A DNA stretch of 64,000 nucleotides from Amycolatopsis australiensis (GCF_900119165.1 NZ_FPJG01000006.1:7602001-7666000); one strand, 5' to 3'. Shown: positions 35,241 to 44,365, counted from the first letter of the stretch. Numbers and translations are program-made. The notes: generated from the sequence alone by a model not told the origin.

Positions 35241-36373
35241 GCGATCACCCCTGCTTCGCGCAACGCTCCGAAGTCCGTGACGCCCAATTCGGCCAACACG
35301 GCTTCGGTGTCGGCTCCCTTGGCGTGCGGCGCTTCCGGCGTCGCCGGCGGGGTGCGGTCGAACCGCGGGGCCGGGGCGGGCTGGACCATGCCGCCGATCT
35401 CCACGAACGTGCCGCGTGCCGTGTTGTGCGGGTGCGACGGCGCTTCGGTCGGCGAGAGCACCGGCGTCAGGCAGGCGTCGGTGCCTTCGGCGCGGGCCAC
35501 GAGCTCGTCGCGGGTGTGCTTGGCGATCGCGCCCGCCACGATCTCGCGCAGCTTCGGCCACTGCGACTTGTCGATGTGCAGGGGCAGCTCCGCCGGATCC
35601 AGCTCCAGGACCTTGACCAGGTCGCCCCAGAACCGCATCTCGATGGCGCCGACCGCGACGTACTTGCCGTCGGCGGTTTCGTAGGTGTCGTAGAACGGCG
35701 CGCCGCCGTCGAGCATGTTCTCGCCGCGCTCGTCGGACCACAGGCCGGCCGCCTTGATGCCGTGCAGGCTGGTCGTGAGCAGGGCGGCACCGTCGACCAT
35801 CGAGGCGTCGACGACCTGACCGCGCCCGGAGGTGGTGCGTTCGTAGAGCGCGGCCAGGATACCCATGGCCAGCAGCAGCCCGCCGCCGCCGAAGTCGCCG
35901 ACCAGGTTGAGCGGCGGCACCGGCCGCTCGCCGGCGCGCCCGATCGGCTCGAGCGCGCCGGCGATGCCGATGTAGTTGATGTCGTGCCCGGCGGCGCGGG
36001 CCAGCGGGCCGTCCTGGCCCCAGCCGGTCATCCGGCCGTAGACCAACCGCGGGTTGCGGGCGTGCACGACGTCCGGGCCGAGGCCGATCCGTTCCGCGAC
36101 GCCCGGCCGGAAGCCCTCGATGAGGACGTCGGCGGTGTCGCACAGCTTCAGCACCAGCTCGACGCCTTCGGGTGTCTTGGTGTTGATGCCGACCGACCGC
36201 CGGCCGCGGGCGAGCGGGTCGGCCGGGATGCCGAGCACGTCCTCCCCCGGCGTCGCCCGGTCGACGCGGACGACGTCGGCGCCGAGGTCGGCGAGGATCA
36301 TCGTGGCGAACGGCCCGGGCGCGAGCCCGGCGAGTTCGACCACCTTCAGGCCGCTGAGCGGACCTGTTTTCAT
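35237..36373 (-). CDS. CaiB/BaiF CoA-transferase family, alpha-methylacyl-CoA racemase-like
   Basis: A 378-residue class III CoA-transferase family protein. The start MKTGPLSGLKVVELAGLAPGPFATMILADLGADVVRVD is diagnostic; GRRSVGINTKTPEG and LIEGFRPGVAERIGLGPD follow, and GHDINYIGIAGALEPIG resembles the catalytic part of AMACR/MCR enzymes. AMACR epimerises 2-methylacyl-CoA esters such as those of sterol side chains and branched fatty acids. It follows the acyl-CoA dehydrogenase by 11 bp in a clear operon. A longer open frame upstream is the dehydrogenase read out of frame. Confidence 0.92.
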   Translation of the reverse strand: MKTGPLSGLKVVELAGLAPGPFATMILADLGADVVRVDRATPGEDVLGIPADPLARGRRSVGINTKTPEGVELVLKLCDTADVLIEGFRPGVAERIGLGPDVVHARNPRLVYGRMTGWGQDGPLARAAGHDINYIGIAGALEPIGRAGERPVPPLNLVGDFGGGGLLLAMGILAALYERTTSGRGQVVDASMVDGAALLTTSLHGIKAAGLWSDERGENMLDGGAPFYDTYETADGKYVAVGAIEMRFWGDLVKVLELDPAELPLHIDKSQWPKLREIVAGAIAKHTRDELVARAEGTDACLTPVLSPTEAPSHPHNTARGTFVEIGGMVQPAPAPRFDRTPPATPEAPHAKGADTEAVLAELGVTDFGALREAGVIA

Positions 36374-36384
36374 GACGGGTCCTT

Positions 36385-37536
36385 TCAGAGCGAGCGGGAG
36401 ATGATTTCCTTCATGATTTCGCTGGTCCCGCCGAAGATCCGGGAGATCCGGACGTCGGCCCAGGCACGCGCGATCGGGTACTCGGTCATGTAGCCGTAGC
36501 CGCCGAAGAGCTGCACGCAGTCGTCGATCACCTTGTTGACGCGTTCGGTGGTCCACAGCTTCGCCATCGCCGCGCCCTGGACGTCCAGCTCGCCCTTGAG
36601 GTGCCGTTCGATGCACTGGTCCAGGAACGCCCGCGCCACCGCGGCTTCCGTGGCCGCTTCGGCGAGGGTGAACTTGGTGTTCTGGAAGGAGAAGATCGGC
36701 CGGCCGAACGCCGTGCGCTCCTTGGTGTACTCCAGCGTCAGGTCGACCGCGGCCTCCAGCCCGGCCACCGCGGTGACGGCGATGATCAGCCGTTCCTGCG
36801 GCAGCTGCAGCATCAGCTGGATGAAGCCCTGGCCCTCGGCGTCGCCGAGCAGGTTGGCGGCGGGCACGCGGACGTCGTCGAAGAACAGCTCGGCGGTGTC
36901 CTGGCCCTTGAGGCCGACCTTGTCGAGCACGCGGCCGCGGCGGAAGCCCGGCGTGTCGGTCTCGACGACGATCAGCGAGACGCCCTGCGCGCCGGCGTCC
37001 GGGTCGGTCTTGCACGCGACGACGACCAGGTCGGCGTGGAAGCCGTTGGTGATGAAGGTCTTGGCGCCGTTGAGGACGTAGTGGTCGCCTTCGCGGACCG
37101 CGCGCGTCTTGATGCCCTGCAGGTCCGAGCCGGTGCCGGGCTCGGTCATCGCGATCGCGCCGACCATCTCGCCGCTGGCCAGCTTCGGCAGCCACTCGCG
37201 CTTCTTCTCTTCCGAGGCGTAGGCGAGCAGGTAGTGCGCGACGATTCCATTGTGGACGGTCACGCCCCACGCGCTGTCGCCGGCCCGGGCCTGCTCTTCG
37301 TAGAGCACGGCCTCGTGCGCGAACGTGCCGCCGCCCCCGCCGTACTCCTCGGGGATGGACAGGCAGAGCAGGCCGACCTCGCCCGCCTTGTTCCACAGCT
37401 CGCGGTCGACCTTCTTCTCCGCCGCCCAGCGTTCCTGGTGCGGGACGGCTTCCTTCTGCAGGAACGACCGCGACAGCTCACGGAGGTCTTCGAGCTCGGT
37501 CGTGCTCCACGAGCTCTTCGGCAGTTGCAGCGGCAC
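36385..37536 (-). CDS. Acyl-CoA dehydrogenase
   Basis: A 383-residue flavin acyl-CoA dehydrogenase. GTG 37536 follows CAGGAGG; longer frames run into the TetR gene. Motifs: AIAMTEPGTGSDLQGIKTRA and the FAD segment VLNGAKTFITNGFHADLVVV, ERTAFGRPIFSFQNTKF, VQLFGGYGYMTEYPIARAWADVRISRIFGGTSEIMKEII. The glycine-rich end GGTSEIMKEII is typical of long/medium-chain types. It is upstream of a racemase-type gene and divergent from a TetR gene, suggesting a small branched or sterol-like acyl-CoA pathway. Confidence 0.93.
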   Translation of the reverse strand: MPLQLPKSSWSTTELEDLRELSRSFLQKEAVPHQERWAAEKKVDRELWNKAGEVGLLCLSIPEEYGGGGGTFAHEAVLYEEQARAGDSAWGVTVHNGIVAHYLLAYASEEKKREWLPKLASGEMVGAIAMTEPGTGSDLQGIKTRAVREGDHYVLNGAKTFITNGFHADLVVVACKTDPDAGAQGVSLIVVETDTPGFRRGRVLDKVGLKGQDTAELFFDDVRVPAANLLGDAEGQGFIQLMLQLPQERLIIAVTAVAGLEAAVDLTLEYTKERTAFGRPIFSFQNTKFTLAEAATEAAVARAFLDQCIERHLKGELDVQGAAMAKLWTTERVNKVIDDCVQLFGGYGYMTEYPIARAWADVRISRIFGGTSEIMKEIISRSL

Positions 37537-37598
37537 GGGACCCTCCTGCTGGAAAACATGACGACTAGAATGTAAGTTCTGATCGGAATGTACATCCG

Positions 37599-37610
37599 TA
37601 CCGGCCGGTA
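37599..37610. promoter_or_regulatory. Palindromic TetR-type operator
   Basis: TACCGGCCGGTA is a perfect 12-bp palindrome, 20 bp before the TetR start, in the 94-bp divergent region. A further short dyad ATGTACAT lies just upstream (37588-37595). Related arms occur before the aldehyde dehydrogenase at 39300-39327. Confidence 0.6.
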
Positions 37611-37630
37611 GGTAAAGCAGGGAGGCCGCG

Positions 37631-38248
37631 GTGACCGCTACGGCACACCGGACCCAGGCGCAGCGGCGCGAGCAGACCCGCACCGCGCTGCTCGACGCCA
37701 CCATCGACTGCCTGGTCGACCTCGGCTACGCACGCACGTCGGTGCAGGAGATCTGCGCCCACGCCGGCGTGTCGAAGGGCGCGGCGCAGCACCACTTCAC
37801 CACCAAGGCCGAGCTGATGGCGGCCGCGGTCGAGCACCTGACCACGAAGCTGCGCCGCCGGCTCGCGGCGTCGCTGGACGAGCTGCCCGGCGGCGGCTCC
37901 GGCGTCGCCGCGGCGATCGACCTGCTGTGGACCGGCTACTCCGGCACGCTCTCCACCGCCGTCACCGAGCTCTGGGTCGCCGCTCGCACCGATCCCGAGC
38001 TGCGCGCGGCCATCCGCCCGGTCGACCGGGCGCTGGGCCGCGCCACGCTCGAGCACGTCACCCAGGTCGCCGGCGACCTGCCGCCCGAGCGCGCGGAGAT
38101 GCTGTTCTGGCTCACCGTGAACCTCACCCGCGGCCTGGCGCTGGACGCCGAGCTCGGCGGCGACCCGAACCGGCGGCGGCAGCTGCTGGACGAGTGGAAG
38201 CGGATCGCGGTGTTGCTCTACCAGGACGCAACGGCTGCGCCGAGCTGA
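37631..38248 (+). CDS. TetR-family regulator
   Basis: A 205-residue TetR protein with GTG start. HTH: TALLDATIDCLVDLGYARTSVQEICAHAGVSKGAAQHHFTTKAELMAAAVEHL. The SKGAAQHHF variant of the YxHF helix is common in TetR proteins beside acyl-CoA metabolism genes. It is divergent from the acyl-CoA dehydrogenase/racemase operon, which it probably represses through the palindrome 20 bp upstream of its start. Confidence 0.91.
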   Translation: MTATAHRTQAQRREQTRTALLDATIDCLVDLGYARTSVQEICAHAGVSKGAAQHHFTTKAELMAAAVEHLTTKLRRRLAASLDELPGGGSGVAAAIDLLWTGYSGTLSTAVTELWVAARTDPELRAAIRPVDRALGRATLEHVTQVAGDLPPERAEMLFWLTVNLTRGLALDAELGGDPNRRRQLLDEWKRIAVLLYQDATAAPS

Positions 38249-38344
38249 CCAGCACGCCGCCCGCGGCGTGCACCAAGGCCGCTTTCCCCCTTATCCCCCA
38301 GGCGGATTCGTGGTCCAATCCCCCGGAACAGAGGGGAGCACCCG

Positions 38345-39268
38345 ATGACCGCCAGCCCGTACCCCTACGCCCCTCCTCCGGCACCGCAGCAGCGTCCGCC
38401 CGCCGACCCCGGCACGTTGTTCCGGCTCCTGGCCGGGATTCTCGGCGTGCTCGCCGCGGTGCTCGTGGTGGCCGGGTCGTTCCTGCCGCAGACGTCGTTC
38501 GAGCAGATCGTCGGCGGCAAGACCGACAGCAAGCAGACGGTCAGCGCGTGGGGGCGCTCGTTCGACGTCGAGCCCGACGACCAGGCGAAGAAGTTCTACG
38601 AGAACACGCACGTCGCGCGCTACGGCATCCCGCTGACCGCGGGCGCGGTGGTGCTGCTGGCCGGCGCCGGGCTGGCGTTCGCGGGCTCGCGGCGTTCGGC
38701 GGGCGCGGGGGTGCGCTCCGGCGCCCGCACCGCGCTCGTGGCCGGCGGCGCCGGCGTGACCGCGGCGGTGTGGATGCTCGGCATGGACGTCTCGGCGACC
38801 TTGAGCTACCAGTCCGACGACGGGTCGGTCAAGTCGCTCTACGCCACCGGCAGCGGGTTCTGGGTGCTGCTCGGCGGCGGGGTGCTGGCGCTGCTGGCGG
38901 CGGTCTTCGCGGCGCTGCCCGGACGGCGGGCGCCCGCGGCGCCCCCGTACCAGCCGCAGTCACGGCCGTACCCGGCGCCGCCGCAGTACGCGCAGCCGTA
39001 TCCAGGGGCCTACCCCGCATCGCCGCCGTATCCGGCGTCGCAGCCATCCCCCGTACAGAGCGGCCAGCCGACGTCCCAGCCCTTCCCGGCCCAGCCCGGT
39101 GAGACGCCCGGTCCGTCGTCGCAGCCGTTCCCCGCGCAGCCCGGCGGGCTGTCCTCACGGCTCGACGACCCCTACGGCGGCGTGACGCAGGCCCAGCCCC
39201 ATCCCGGGAAGCAAGCGCCGACCGAGCCGACCTACCAGCTCCCGCCGCTGAACCCGCCCAATATGTGA
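38345..39268 (+). CDS. Hypothetical four-helix membrane protein with Pro-rich tail
   Basis: A 307-residue protein. A short Pro-rich N-terminus (SPYPYAPPPAPQQRPP) precedes TM1 (LFRLLAGILGVLAAVLVVAGSFL); a loop with SFEQIVGGKTDSK follows, then three helices (AGAVVLLAGAGLAFAG, ALVAGGAGVTAAVWMLGM, FWVLLGGGVLALLAAVFAAL) and a long cytoplasmic tail of PYP/QP repeats. Such proteins are common in Pseudonocardiaceae; function unknown. An inverted repeat covers its stop. Confidence 0.78.
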   Translation: MTASPYPYAPPPAPQQRPPADPGTLFRLLAGILGVLAAVLVVAGSFLPQTSFEQIVGGKTDSKQTVSAWGRSFDVEPDDQAKKFYENTHVARYGIPLTAGAVVLLAGAGLAFAGSRRSAGAGVRSGARTALVAGGAGVTAAVWMLGMDVSATLSYQSDDGSVKSLYATGSGFWVLLGGGVLALLAAVFAALPGRRAPAAPPYQPQSRPYPAPPQYAQPYPGAYPASPPYPASQPSPVQSGQPTSQPFPAQPGETPGPSSQPFPAQPGGLSSRLDDPYGGVTQAQPHPGKQAPTEPTYQLPPLNPPNM

Positions 39269-39281
39269 ATCTTATTCACAT
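39263..39281. repeat. Inverted repeat over a stop codon
   Basis: ATGTGAAT-CTT-ATTCACAT has perfect 8-bp arms and overlaps the TGA at 39266. Its AT-rich arms suit an operator rather than a terminator; it lies 98 bp before the aldehyde dehydrogenase. Confidence 0.55.
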
Positions 39282-39299
39282 CAGACTGGACATCTGACG

Positions 39300-39327
39300 T
39301 ACCGACGGTATGGTGTACCCGTCGGTA
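39300..39327. promoter_or_regulatory. Double TetR-like operator over the aldehyde dehydrogenase promoter
   Basis: TACCGACGG and CCGTCGGTA form 9-bp inverted arms; within them TACCGACGGTA (39300-39310) is itself palindromic and TACCCGTCGGTA (39316-39327) nearly so. A TATGGT hexamer at 39309-39314, possible -10, sits inside. The TACC/GGTA arms recall the site before the TetR gene at 37599. Confidence 0.55.
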
Positions 39328-39378
39328 ACCCCTGCGCGGCGTCGCGCGGACTCCGGACGCCGCGGAACGGAGACGTCA

Positions 39379-40989
39379 ATGACCAGCACGACCCCCGCGA
39401 ACACCGTCGAGGACACCACGCTCCCGGCGACCGTCGGCGGCGTGGCCGGAGCGCCCGGTTCGGCGCGGGCGGCCGAGCTCGTCGCCCGGGTGACCGGCGG
39501 CGCCGACTCGGCGCCGATCCGCATGCGCGCGCCCTTCACCGGGCAGCCGATCGCGACCCTGCCCCAGGCCACCGACGCCGACGTCCGCACCGCGTTCGCC
39601 GCCGCGCGGACGGCCCAGCGGGCGTGGGCCGACCGCTCCCCCGCCGAACGCGCCCGCGTGCTGACCCGGCTGCACGACCTGGTGCTGGCGCGGCAGGACG
39701 AGGTGCTCGACCTGGTCCAGGTCGAGGCGGGCAAGGCGCGGCTCGACGCGTTCGACGAGGTCAGCGCGACCGCGCTGGTCGCGGCCTACTACGGCAAGCA
39801 CGCCCCGAAGCTGCTGGCCCCGCGCCGCGCCGCCGGGGTCATCCCCGGCCTCACGCGGGCCGGCGAGATCCGGCACCCGAAGGGCGTCGTCGGCATCATC
39901 TCGCCGTGGAACTACCCGCTGGCGCTCACCGCGATGGACGTCCTGCCCGCGCTCGCGGCCGGCAACGCCGTGGTCCAGAAGCCGGACAACCAGACCGCGC
40001 TTTCGGCGCTCTGGCTGCACGAACTCGCCGGAGAGGCCGGGCTGCCCGCCGGGACGTGGCAGATCGTCCTCGGCCGGGGCTCGAAGATCGGCACCGCGCT
40101 GGTCGAGGAGTCGGACTACCTGTGCTTCACCGGGTCGACGCCGACGGGCAAGGAGCTGGCCGGCCAGGTCGCGAAGCGGCTGACGTCGTACTCCCTGGAG
40201 CTCGGCGGCAAGAACCCGATGATCGTGCTGCCCGACGCCGACATCGCCAAGGCCGCGGCGGGCGCGGTGACGGCCTGCTTCTCCTCGGCGGGCCAGCTGT
40301 GCGTGTCGGTCGAGCGGATCTACGTCCACGAGGACATCCGCGAGGAGTTCACCCGGGCGTTCGTCGCCCGCACGGCCGCGCTGAAGCTCGGCGGCGCGCT
40401 GGACTACCACGCCCAGATGGGGTCGCTGACGTCGGAAGAGCAGCTCGCGACGGTGTCGGCGCACGTCGAAGACGCCCGCGCGAAGGGCGCTTCGGTGCTC
40501 ACCGGCGGCCGTGCCCGGCCCGATCTCGGACCGCTGTTCTACGAGCCGACGGTGCTTTCCGGCGTCACTCCCGACATGGTGCCGTTCGCCGAGGAGACGT
40601 TCGGGCCGGTCGTGTCGATCTACGGCTACACCGACGTCACCGAAGCGATCGACCGGGCCAACGACACGCCGTTCGGGCTCAACGCCAGCGTCTGGTCGCG
40701 CAACGGCCGCGCGGGCTGGGAGGTCGCGGCGCGGCTCAAGGCCGGGACGGTCAACGTCAACGAGGGCTACGCGGCGACGTTCGGCAGCGTGGCGGTGCCG
40801 ATGGGCGGGATGAAGGAGTCCGGTGCCGGTCGCCGCAACGGTGCCGAAGGCCTGCTGAAGTACACCGAATCCCAATCGATCGCGCTGCAGCGCGGGCTGG
40901 CGCTCCGGCCGCCGAAGCGCGTCCCGGGCTCGCTGTGGTCGCGCGGCATGACGTTCGGCCTGAAAGCCCTCCGCCGCCTGCCCCGCTGA
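39379..40989 (+). CDS. gabD2: Succinate-semialdehyde dehydrogenase-type aldehyde dehydrogenase
   Basis: A 536-residue NAD(P)-dependent aldehyde dehydrogenase. ATG 39379 follows GGAG; an in-frame start at 39310 lies on the operator. Motifs: SPWNYPLALTAMDVLPALAAGNAVVQKPD, FTGSTPTGKELAGQVAKRL, the glutamate in LELGGKNPM and the catalytic cysteine in SSAGQLCVSVERIYV, plus PFGLNASVWSRN. The N-terminal extension and sequence type match actinobacterial GabD2, which oxidises succinic semialdehyde. A broader substrate range is possible. Control by the operator upstream is likely. Confidence 0.88.
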   Translation: MTSTTPANTVEDTTLPATVGGVAGAPGSARAAELVARVTGGADSAPIRMRAPFTGQPIATLPQATDADVRTAFAAARTAQRAWADRSPAERARVLTRLHDLVLARQDEVLDLVQVEAGKARLDAFDEVSATALVAAYYGKHAPKLLAPRRAAGVIPGLTRAGEIRHPKGVVGIISPWNYPLALTAMDVLPALAAGNAVVQKPDNQTALSALWLHELAGEAGLPAGTWQIVLGRGSKIGTALVEESDYLCFTGSTPTGKELAGQVAKRLTSYSLELGGKNPMIVLPDADIAKAAAGAVTACFSSAGQLCVSVERIYVHEDIREEFTRAFVARTAALKLGGALDYHAQMGSLTSEEQLATVSAHVEDARAKGASVLTGGRARPDLGPLFYEPTVLSGVTPDMVPFAEETFGPVVSIYGYTDVTEAIDRANDTPFGLNASVWSRNGRAGWEVAARLKAGTVNVNEGYAATFGSVAVPMGGMKESGAGRRNGAEGLLKYTESQSIALQRGLALRPPKRVPGSLWSRGMTFGLKALRRLPR

Positions 40990-41007
40990 CTCCTCCGGCC
41001 CCTTCCG

Positions 41008-44000
41008 TCACGCGTGTTCGGTGGTCGGGGCCGTCAGCAGGCCGCGGTCGTAGGCGATGGCCACCGCTTCCGCGCGGCGGCTCGCGCCGAGTTTCGCCAT
41101 CACGCGGGACAGGTGGACGCTCACCGTCTTCTCGCTGATGTACAGCTCCTCGCCGACCTGGCGGTTCGTTCGGCCCAGCGCCACGCGCTCGAGGACGTCG
41201 CGCTCGCGGTCGGTCAGCGGGTCGGTGACCGCGCGGACCGGGGACGGCGGTTGCGCGCCCGCCAGCTCGACCCGGGCGCGGTGCGCCAGGTCGCGGACGG
41301 CGTCGCGCAGCGGGATCGCGCCCAGCCGGACCGCGACCGCGTGGGCCGCTTCGAGGGAGGCGCGAGCGTCGGCGTCCGCGCCCAGCAGGGCTTCGGCCTC
41401 GTGCCACCGGCAGATTGCCTGCTCGTACACGGCGCCGTAACCGAACGCCTCGGCCGCGGCCGCCCACTTCGCGGCGTCGCCCCGGCCCGGCAGGCAGGAC
41501 GCCGCCGCCTCCAGGCGGGCCAGCCACGCCCGGCCCTCCGGCCCGAGCTGCCCGGACCGCGGCTGCCCGACGACCGCGCACATCCGGCCGTGCGCCAGCA
41601 TCCGCTCCCCCGCCGCCACCGCGGCGTCGGCCGCGGCGTGATCGCCGCGGACGCGCGCGTCGGCGGCCAGCGCGGCCGACGCGGTCACGCCGAGCGCGGC
41701 GATCCGGATCCCGGCGAGCAGGCCGGGTTCGATCCGCTCCAGCCAGCCGATCAGGTCCTCGGCCCGGCGGACCGCCTCGGCGTGCTCGCCCTGCCAGTAC
41801 GCCAGCTCGATCCCGGCGGCGCCCACCGACAACGGGATCTGCATGTCCGCCGTCCAGTGCCGGCGCAGCCCCGCGACGAGCTTGGCGGCTTCGTCGAACC
41901 GCCCGCGGGCGACGACGAACAGCGACCAGATGGCCTGGATCCGCGCGGCGACGGCGCTGGACACCCCGCGCCCGGCCCGGCCCGCGCTCTCGTCCGGCCA
42001 GTCACCCATCAGGTAGCGCAGCATCAGCTGCCGTGCCCGCAGCTCCAGCCCGTAGACGCTCCAGCTCAGCCCGGCCTCTTCGGCGCGCGCGACGCCGCGG
42101 GCGGCGTGCGCCAGCGCTTCGGCGAACTCGCCCTGGTCATCGTGGCTCAGCGCCAGGAAGTAGGTCGCGCGGATCTCGGTGTTCAACGCGCCGGCGTCCC
42201 GTGCCTTGCGTTCGGCCTGGCGCAGCCACTCGCGGGCCTCGGCCGCGTCACCCCTCGAATCGGCCAGCGTGCCCAGGGTGACCAGCGCCGACGCCTCCGC
42301 GCCCGCCGCGCCGACCGCCTGCGCGTCGGCGACCGCGGTGAGCGCGCTGTCCAGCGCCGCCTCGGGCTGCTCGAGGATCCGGAGGAACCCGGCCCGGCTG
42401 GCCAGCACCCACGCGCGTGCCGAGCTGGGCTCGGTGTCCTTCACCAGGTCCCAGGCCCGGTCGATGGCCGCGACGGCCTCGTCGAGGGTGCCTTCCAGGG
42501 CGAGCAGCGCGTCCGCCAGCCGCCGCCAGACCTTCGCGGCCCGGTCGTTCGGGATCTCCGGGGTCAGCGCCTGGGTGGCCGAGCGGGCGAAGGCGACGGC
42601 CCGCTCGGGCTCACCGGACGTGCCCGCGAAGTAGGACGCCTCGTACAGCAGCCGCAGCTCGTCGAACCCCTCGGGCCGGTCGGCCGGCGGGACCGCGTCC
42701 CAGATGGACAGTGCCTGCTCGACGTGCTGCAACGCCGACCCGGGCGCGCCCAGCTTCTCGGCCTCGTCCATGGCGCGCAGCAACGCGGGCAGGGCCGTGA
42801 CCAGGTCGCTGCTTTGCATCGAGTGGTAGGCCAGCTTCGCGTCGTGCCCGCGGCCCTGCGGTCGTGCCTTGATCCGCGCCGCGTACGCCGCGTGTGTCCG
42901 CGACCGCTCCCCCGGCAGCAGGTCGCCGTACACCGCTTCCTGCAGCAGCGCGTGGCGGAACGTGTAGGAAGCGTCGGAGAGCACCACCAGGACGTGGTGC
43001 TGGACCGCTTCGCGCAGTGCCTCGTCGAGCTCCAGCTCCCCGAGCCCGGAGACCTCCGCGAGCGCGGCGTGCATGACCGGTTCGTTGGCCACCGAGATCA
43101 CCCGGGCGACCTTGCGCGCGTCCGGCGAGAGCCGCTCGAGCCGCGACAGCAGCACCTCGGCCAGCCCGGCGGGCAGGTCGTTGCACTCGGTCTTGGTGGC
43201 CAGCAGCTCCTCGGCGAAGAACGGGTTGCCCTCGGAGCGGGCGACGATGTCGGAGACGACGTCGGCGGGCAGCGGCTCGTCGGCCAGCGCCTCGACGAAC
43301 CGGCGGGCGTCGGCGGCGCCGAAGGGGTGCAGGTCGACGCGCTCGACGGTGGCGAGCCGGACCAGCTCCGCGAGGAGGCCGCGCAGCGGATGGCGCCGGT
43401 GCACGTCCTCCTCGCGGTAGCTGCCCACGACCAGGAGCCGCTGCGCCCGCAGCCTGCTGAGCAGGAAGGACAGCAGGTTGCGGGTCGAGGCGTCGGCCCA
43501 GTGGAGATCCTCCAGCAGGATGACCACCGGCCGCGACTCGGCGATCTCGGTCAGCACCCCCAGTACCGCGTCGAACAGCTGCAGCTGACCGAGATCCTGC
43601 TCCGGCCGGGGGCGCACCATGGTTTCCCGGTCGTTCGAGGTCATCGGCGGGTGCTCGGCCGCGCGGGGCTCCTCGACGCCCTGGCCCTGCGGCAGCAGCC
43701 GCCCGAGCGCGGGCCGGGCCCGCACCGCGGCGGCGATCACCGGGTCCGCCGAGCTGCCCAGCGGGGCGAGCGCTTCGGCGAACGGAAGATAGGGAAGACC
43801 GCCCTCGCGGACGTCGATGCAGCGGCCGGTGAGCACCAGCCCACCGCACGCCGTGACGTGCTCGCCGAGCGCGGTCAGCAGCCGGGTCTTGCCGACCCCG
43901 GCGTCCCCCGAGAGCAGCACCGCGCCGGCTTCGCCACGTTCTGCCCTGGCGAAGGCGGCGCGGAGCCGCCGCATCTCGTGGGTACGGGCGACGAGCGGGA

Positions 44001-44031
44001 TTCCGGAGCCGAGTCGGGGCACGAGGAGCAT
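41008..44031 (-). CDS. Large LuxR-family ATP-binding regulator (LAL type)
   Basis: A 1007-residue regulator. N-terminal AAA/STAND ATPase: Walker A GDAGVGKTRLL near residues 43-50 and VILLEDLHWADASTRNLLSFLL (Walker B). The middle 600 residues are Ala-rich helical repeats of TPR character. The C-terminus is a LuxR HTH: PLTDRERDVLERVALGRTNRQVGEELYISEKTVSVHLSRVMAKLGASRRAEAV. LAL proteins activate catabolic or biosynthetic genes in response to a ligand. No obvious target operon is next to it, although the aldehyde dehydrogenase converges on it. Confidence 0.92.
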   Translation of the reverse strand: MLLVPRLGSGIPLVARTHEMRRLRAAFARAERGEAGAVLLSGDAGVGKTRLLTALGEHVTACGGLVLTGRCIDVREGGLPYLPFAEALAPLGSSADPVIAAAVRARPALGRLLPQGQGVEEPRAAEHPPMTSNDRETMVRPRPEQDLGQLQLFDAVLGVLTEIAESRPVVILLEDLHWADASTRNLLSFLLSRLRAQRLLVVGSYREEDVHRRHPLRGLLAELVRLATVERVDLHPFGAADARRFVEALADEPLPADVVSDIVARSEGNPFFAEELLATKTECNDLPAGLAEVLLSRLERLSPDARKVARVISVANEPVMHAALAEVSGLGELELDEALREAVQHHVLVVLSDASYTFRHALLQEAVYGDLLPGERSRTHAAYAARIKARPQGRGHDAKLAYHSMQSSDLVTALPALLRAMDEAEKLGAPGSALQHVEQALSIWDAVPPADRPEGFDELRLLYEASYFAGTSGEPERAVAFARSATQALTPEIPNDRAAKVWRRLADALLALEGTLDEAVAAIDRAWDLVKDTEPSSARAWVLASRAGFLRILEQPEAALDSALTAVADAQAVGAAGAEASALVTLGTLADSRGDAAEAREWLRQAERKARDAGALNTEIRATYFLALSHDDQGEFAEALAHAARGVARAEEAGLSWSVYGLELRARQLMLRYLMGDWPDESAGRAGRGVSSAVAARIQAIWSLFVVARGRFDEAAKLVAGLRRHWTADMQIPLSVGAAGIELAYWQGEHAEAVRRAEDLIGWLERIEPGLLAGIRIAALGVTASAALAADARVRGDHAAADAAVAAGERMLAHGRMCAVVGQPRSGQLGPEGRAWLARLEAAASCLPGRGDAAKWAAAAEAFGYGAVYEQAICRWHEAEALLGADADARASLEAAHAVAVRLGAIPLRDAVRDLAHRARVELAGAQPPSPVRAVTDPLTDRERDVLERVALGRTNRQVGEELYISEKTVSVHLSRVMAKLGASRRAEAVAIAYDRGLLTAPTTEHA

Positions 44032-44057
44032 TGTCGCCTACCCCACCGACATTTTTT

Positions 44058-44102
44058 CGGGGGCTCGGGTGGCGGAGCCCCCGACCTGGGGCGTAGCCCC
44101 AG
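44058..44102. terminator. Two adjacent hairpins
   Basis: CGGGGGCTC/GAGCCCCCG (44058-44083) and CTGGGGC-GTA-GCCCCAG (44086-44102) lie between the small gene at 44156 and the LuxR gene. There is no U-tract on the minus strand, so they would be intrinsic terminators of the U-less actinobacterial kind. They are flanked by CACCGACA-type motifs at about 44045 and 44107. Confidence 0.5.
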
Positions 44103-44155
44103 ATGTCACCGACAGTTTCCGACCGCTTATCGCCATCGCCACCATCACCCGCCCC

Positions 44156-44365
44156 TTACCGGGCGGTTTCGCCGACGCCGGCGGTCTCCCGCGCGGCCTC
44201 CCGGCGCTCCTGCTTCGGTACGTCGACGTCGGCGCGCGAGGCCCGCAGGTGGCGGGCGGCGCGGCGGGCGCGGACGGCCCAGGCGCTGCGCCCGGCCTTC
44301 CGCAGTTCCTCGGCCCGGTAGGCGGCTTCGGCGCGGACCGCGTCGAGCATGAGATCGCTGTGCAT
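44156..44365 (-). CDS. 69-residue basic helical protein
   Basis: A small gene starting MHSDLMLDAVRAEAAYRAEE behind AGGGGAA. The product is highly charged and predicted helical (ELRKAGRSAWAVRARRAARHLRASRADVDVPKQERREA), without membrane or signal segments. Proteins of this look are frequent in Amycolatopsis relatives; function unknown. Its frame is preferred over two overlapping frames because of the ribosome site and balanced composition. Confidence 0.65.
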   Translation of the reverse strand: MHSDLMLDAVRAEAAYRAEELRKAGRSAWAVRARRAARHLRASRADVDVPKQERREAARETAGVGETAR

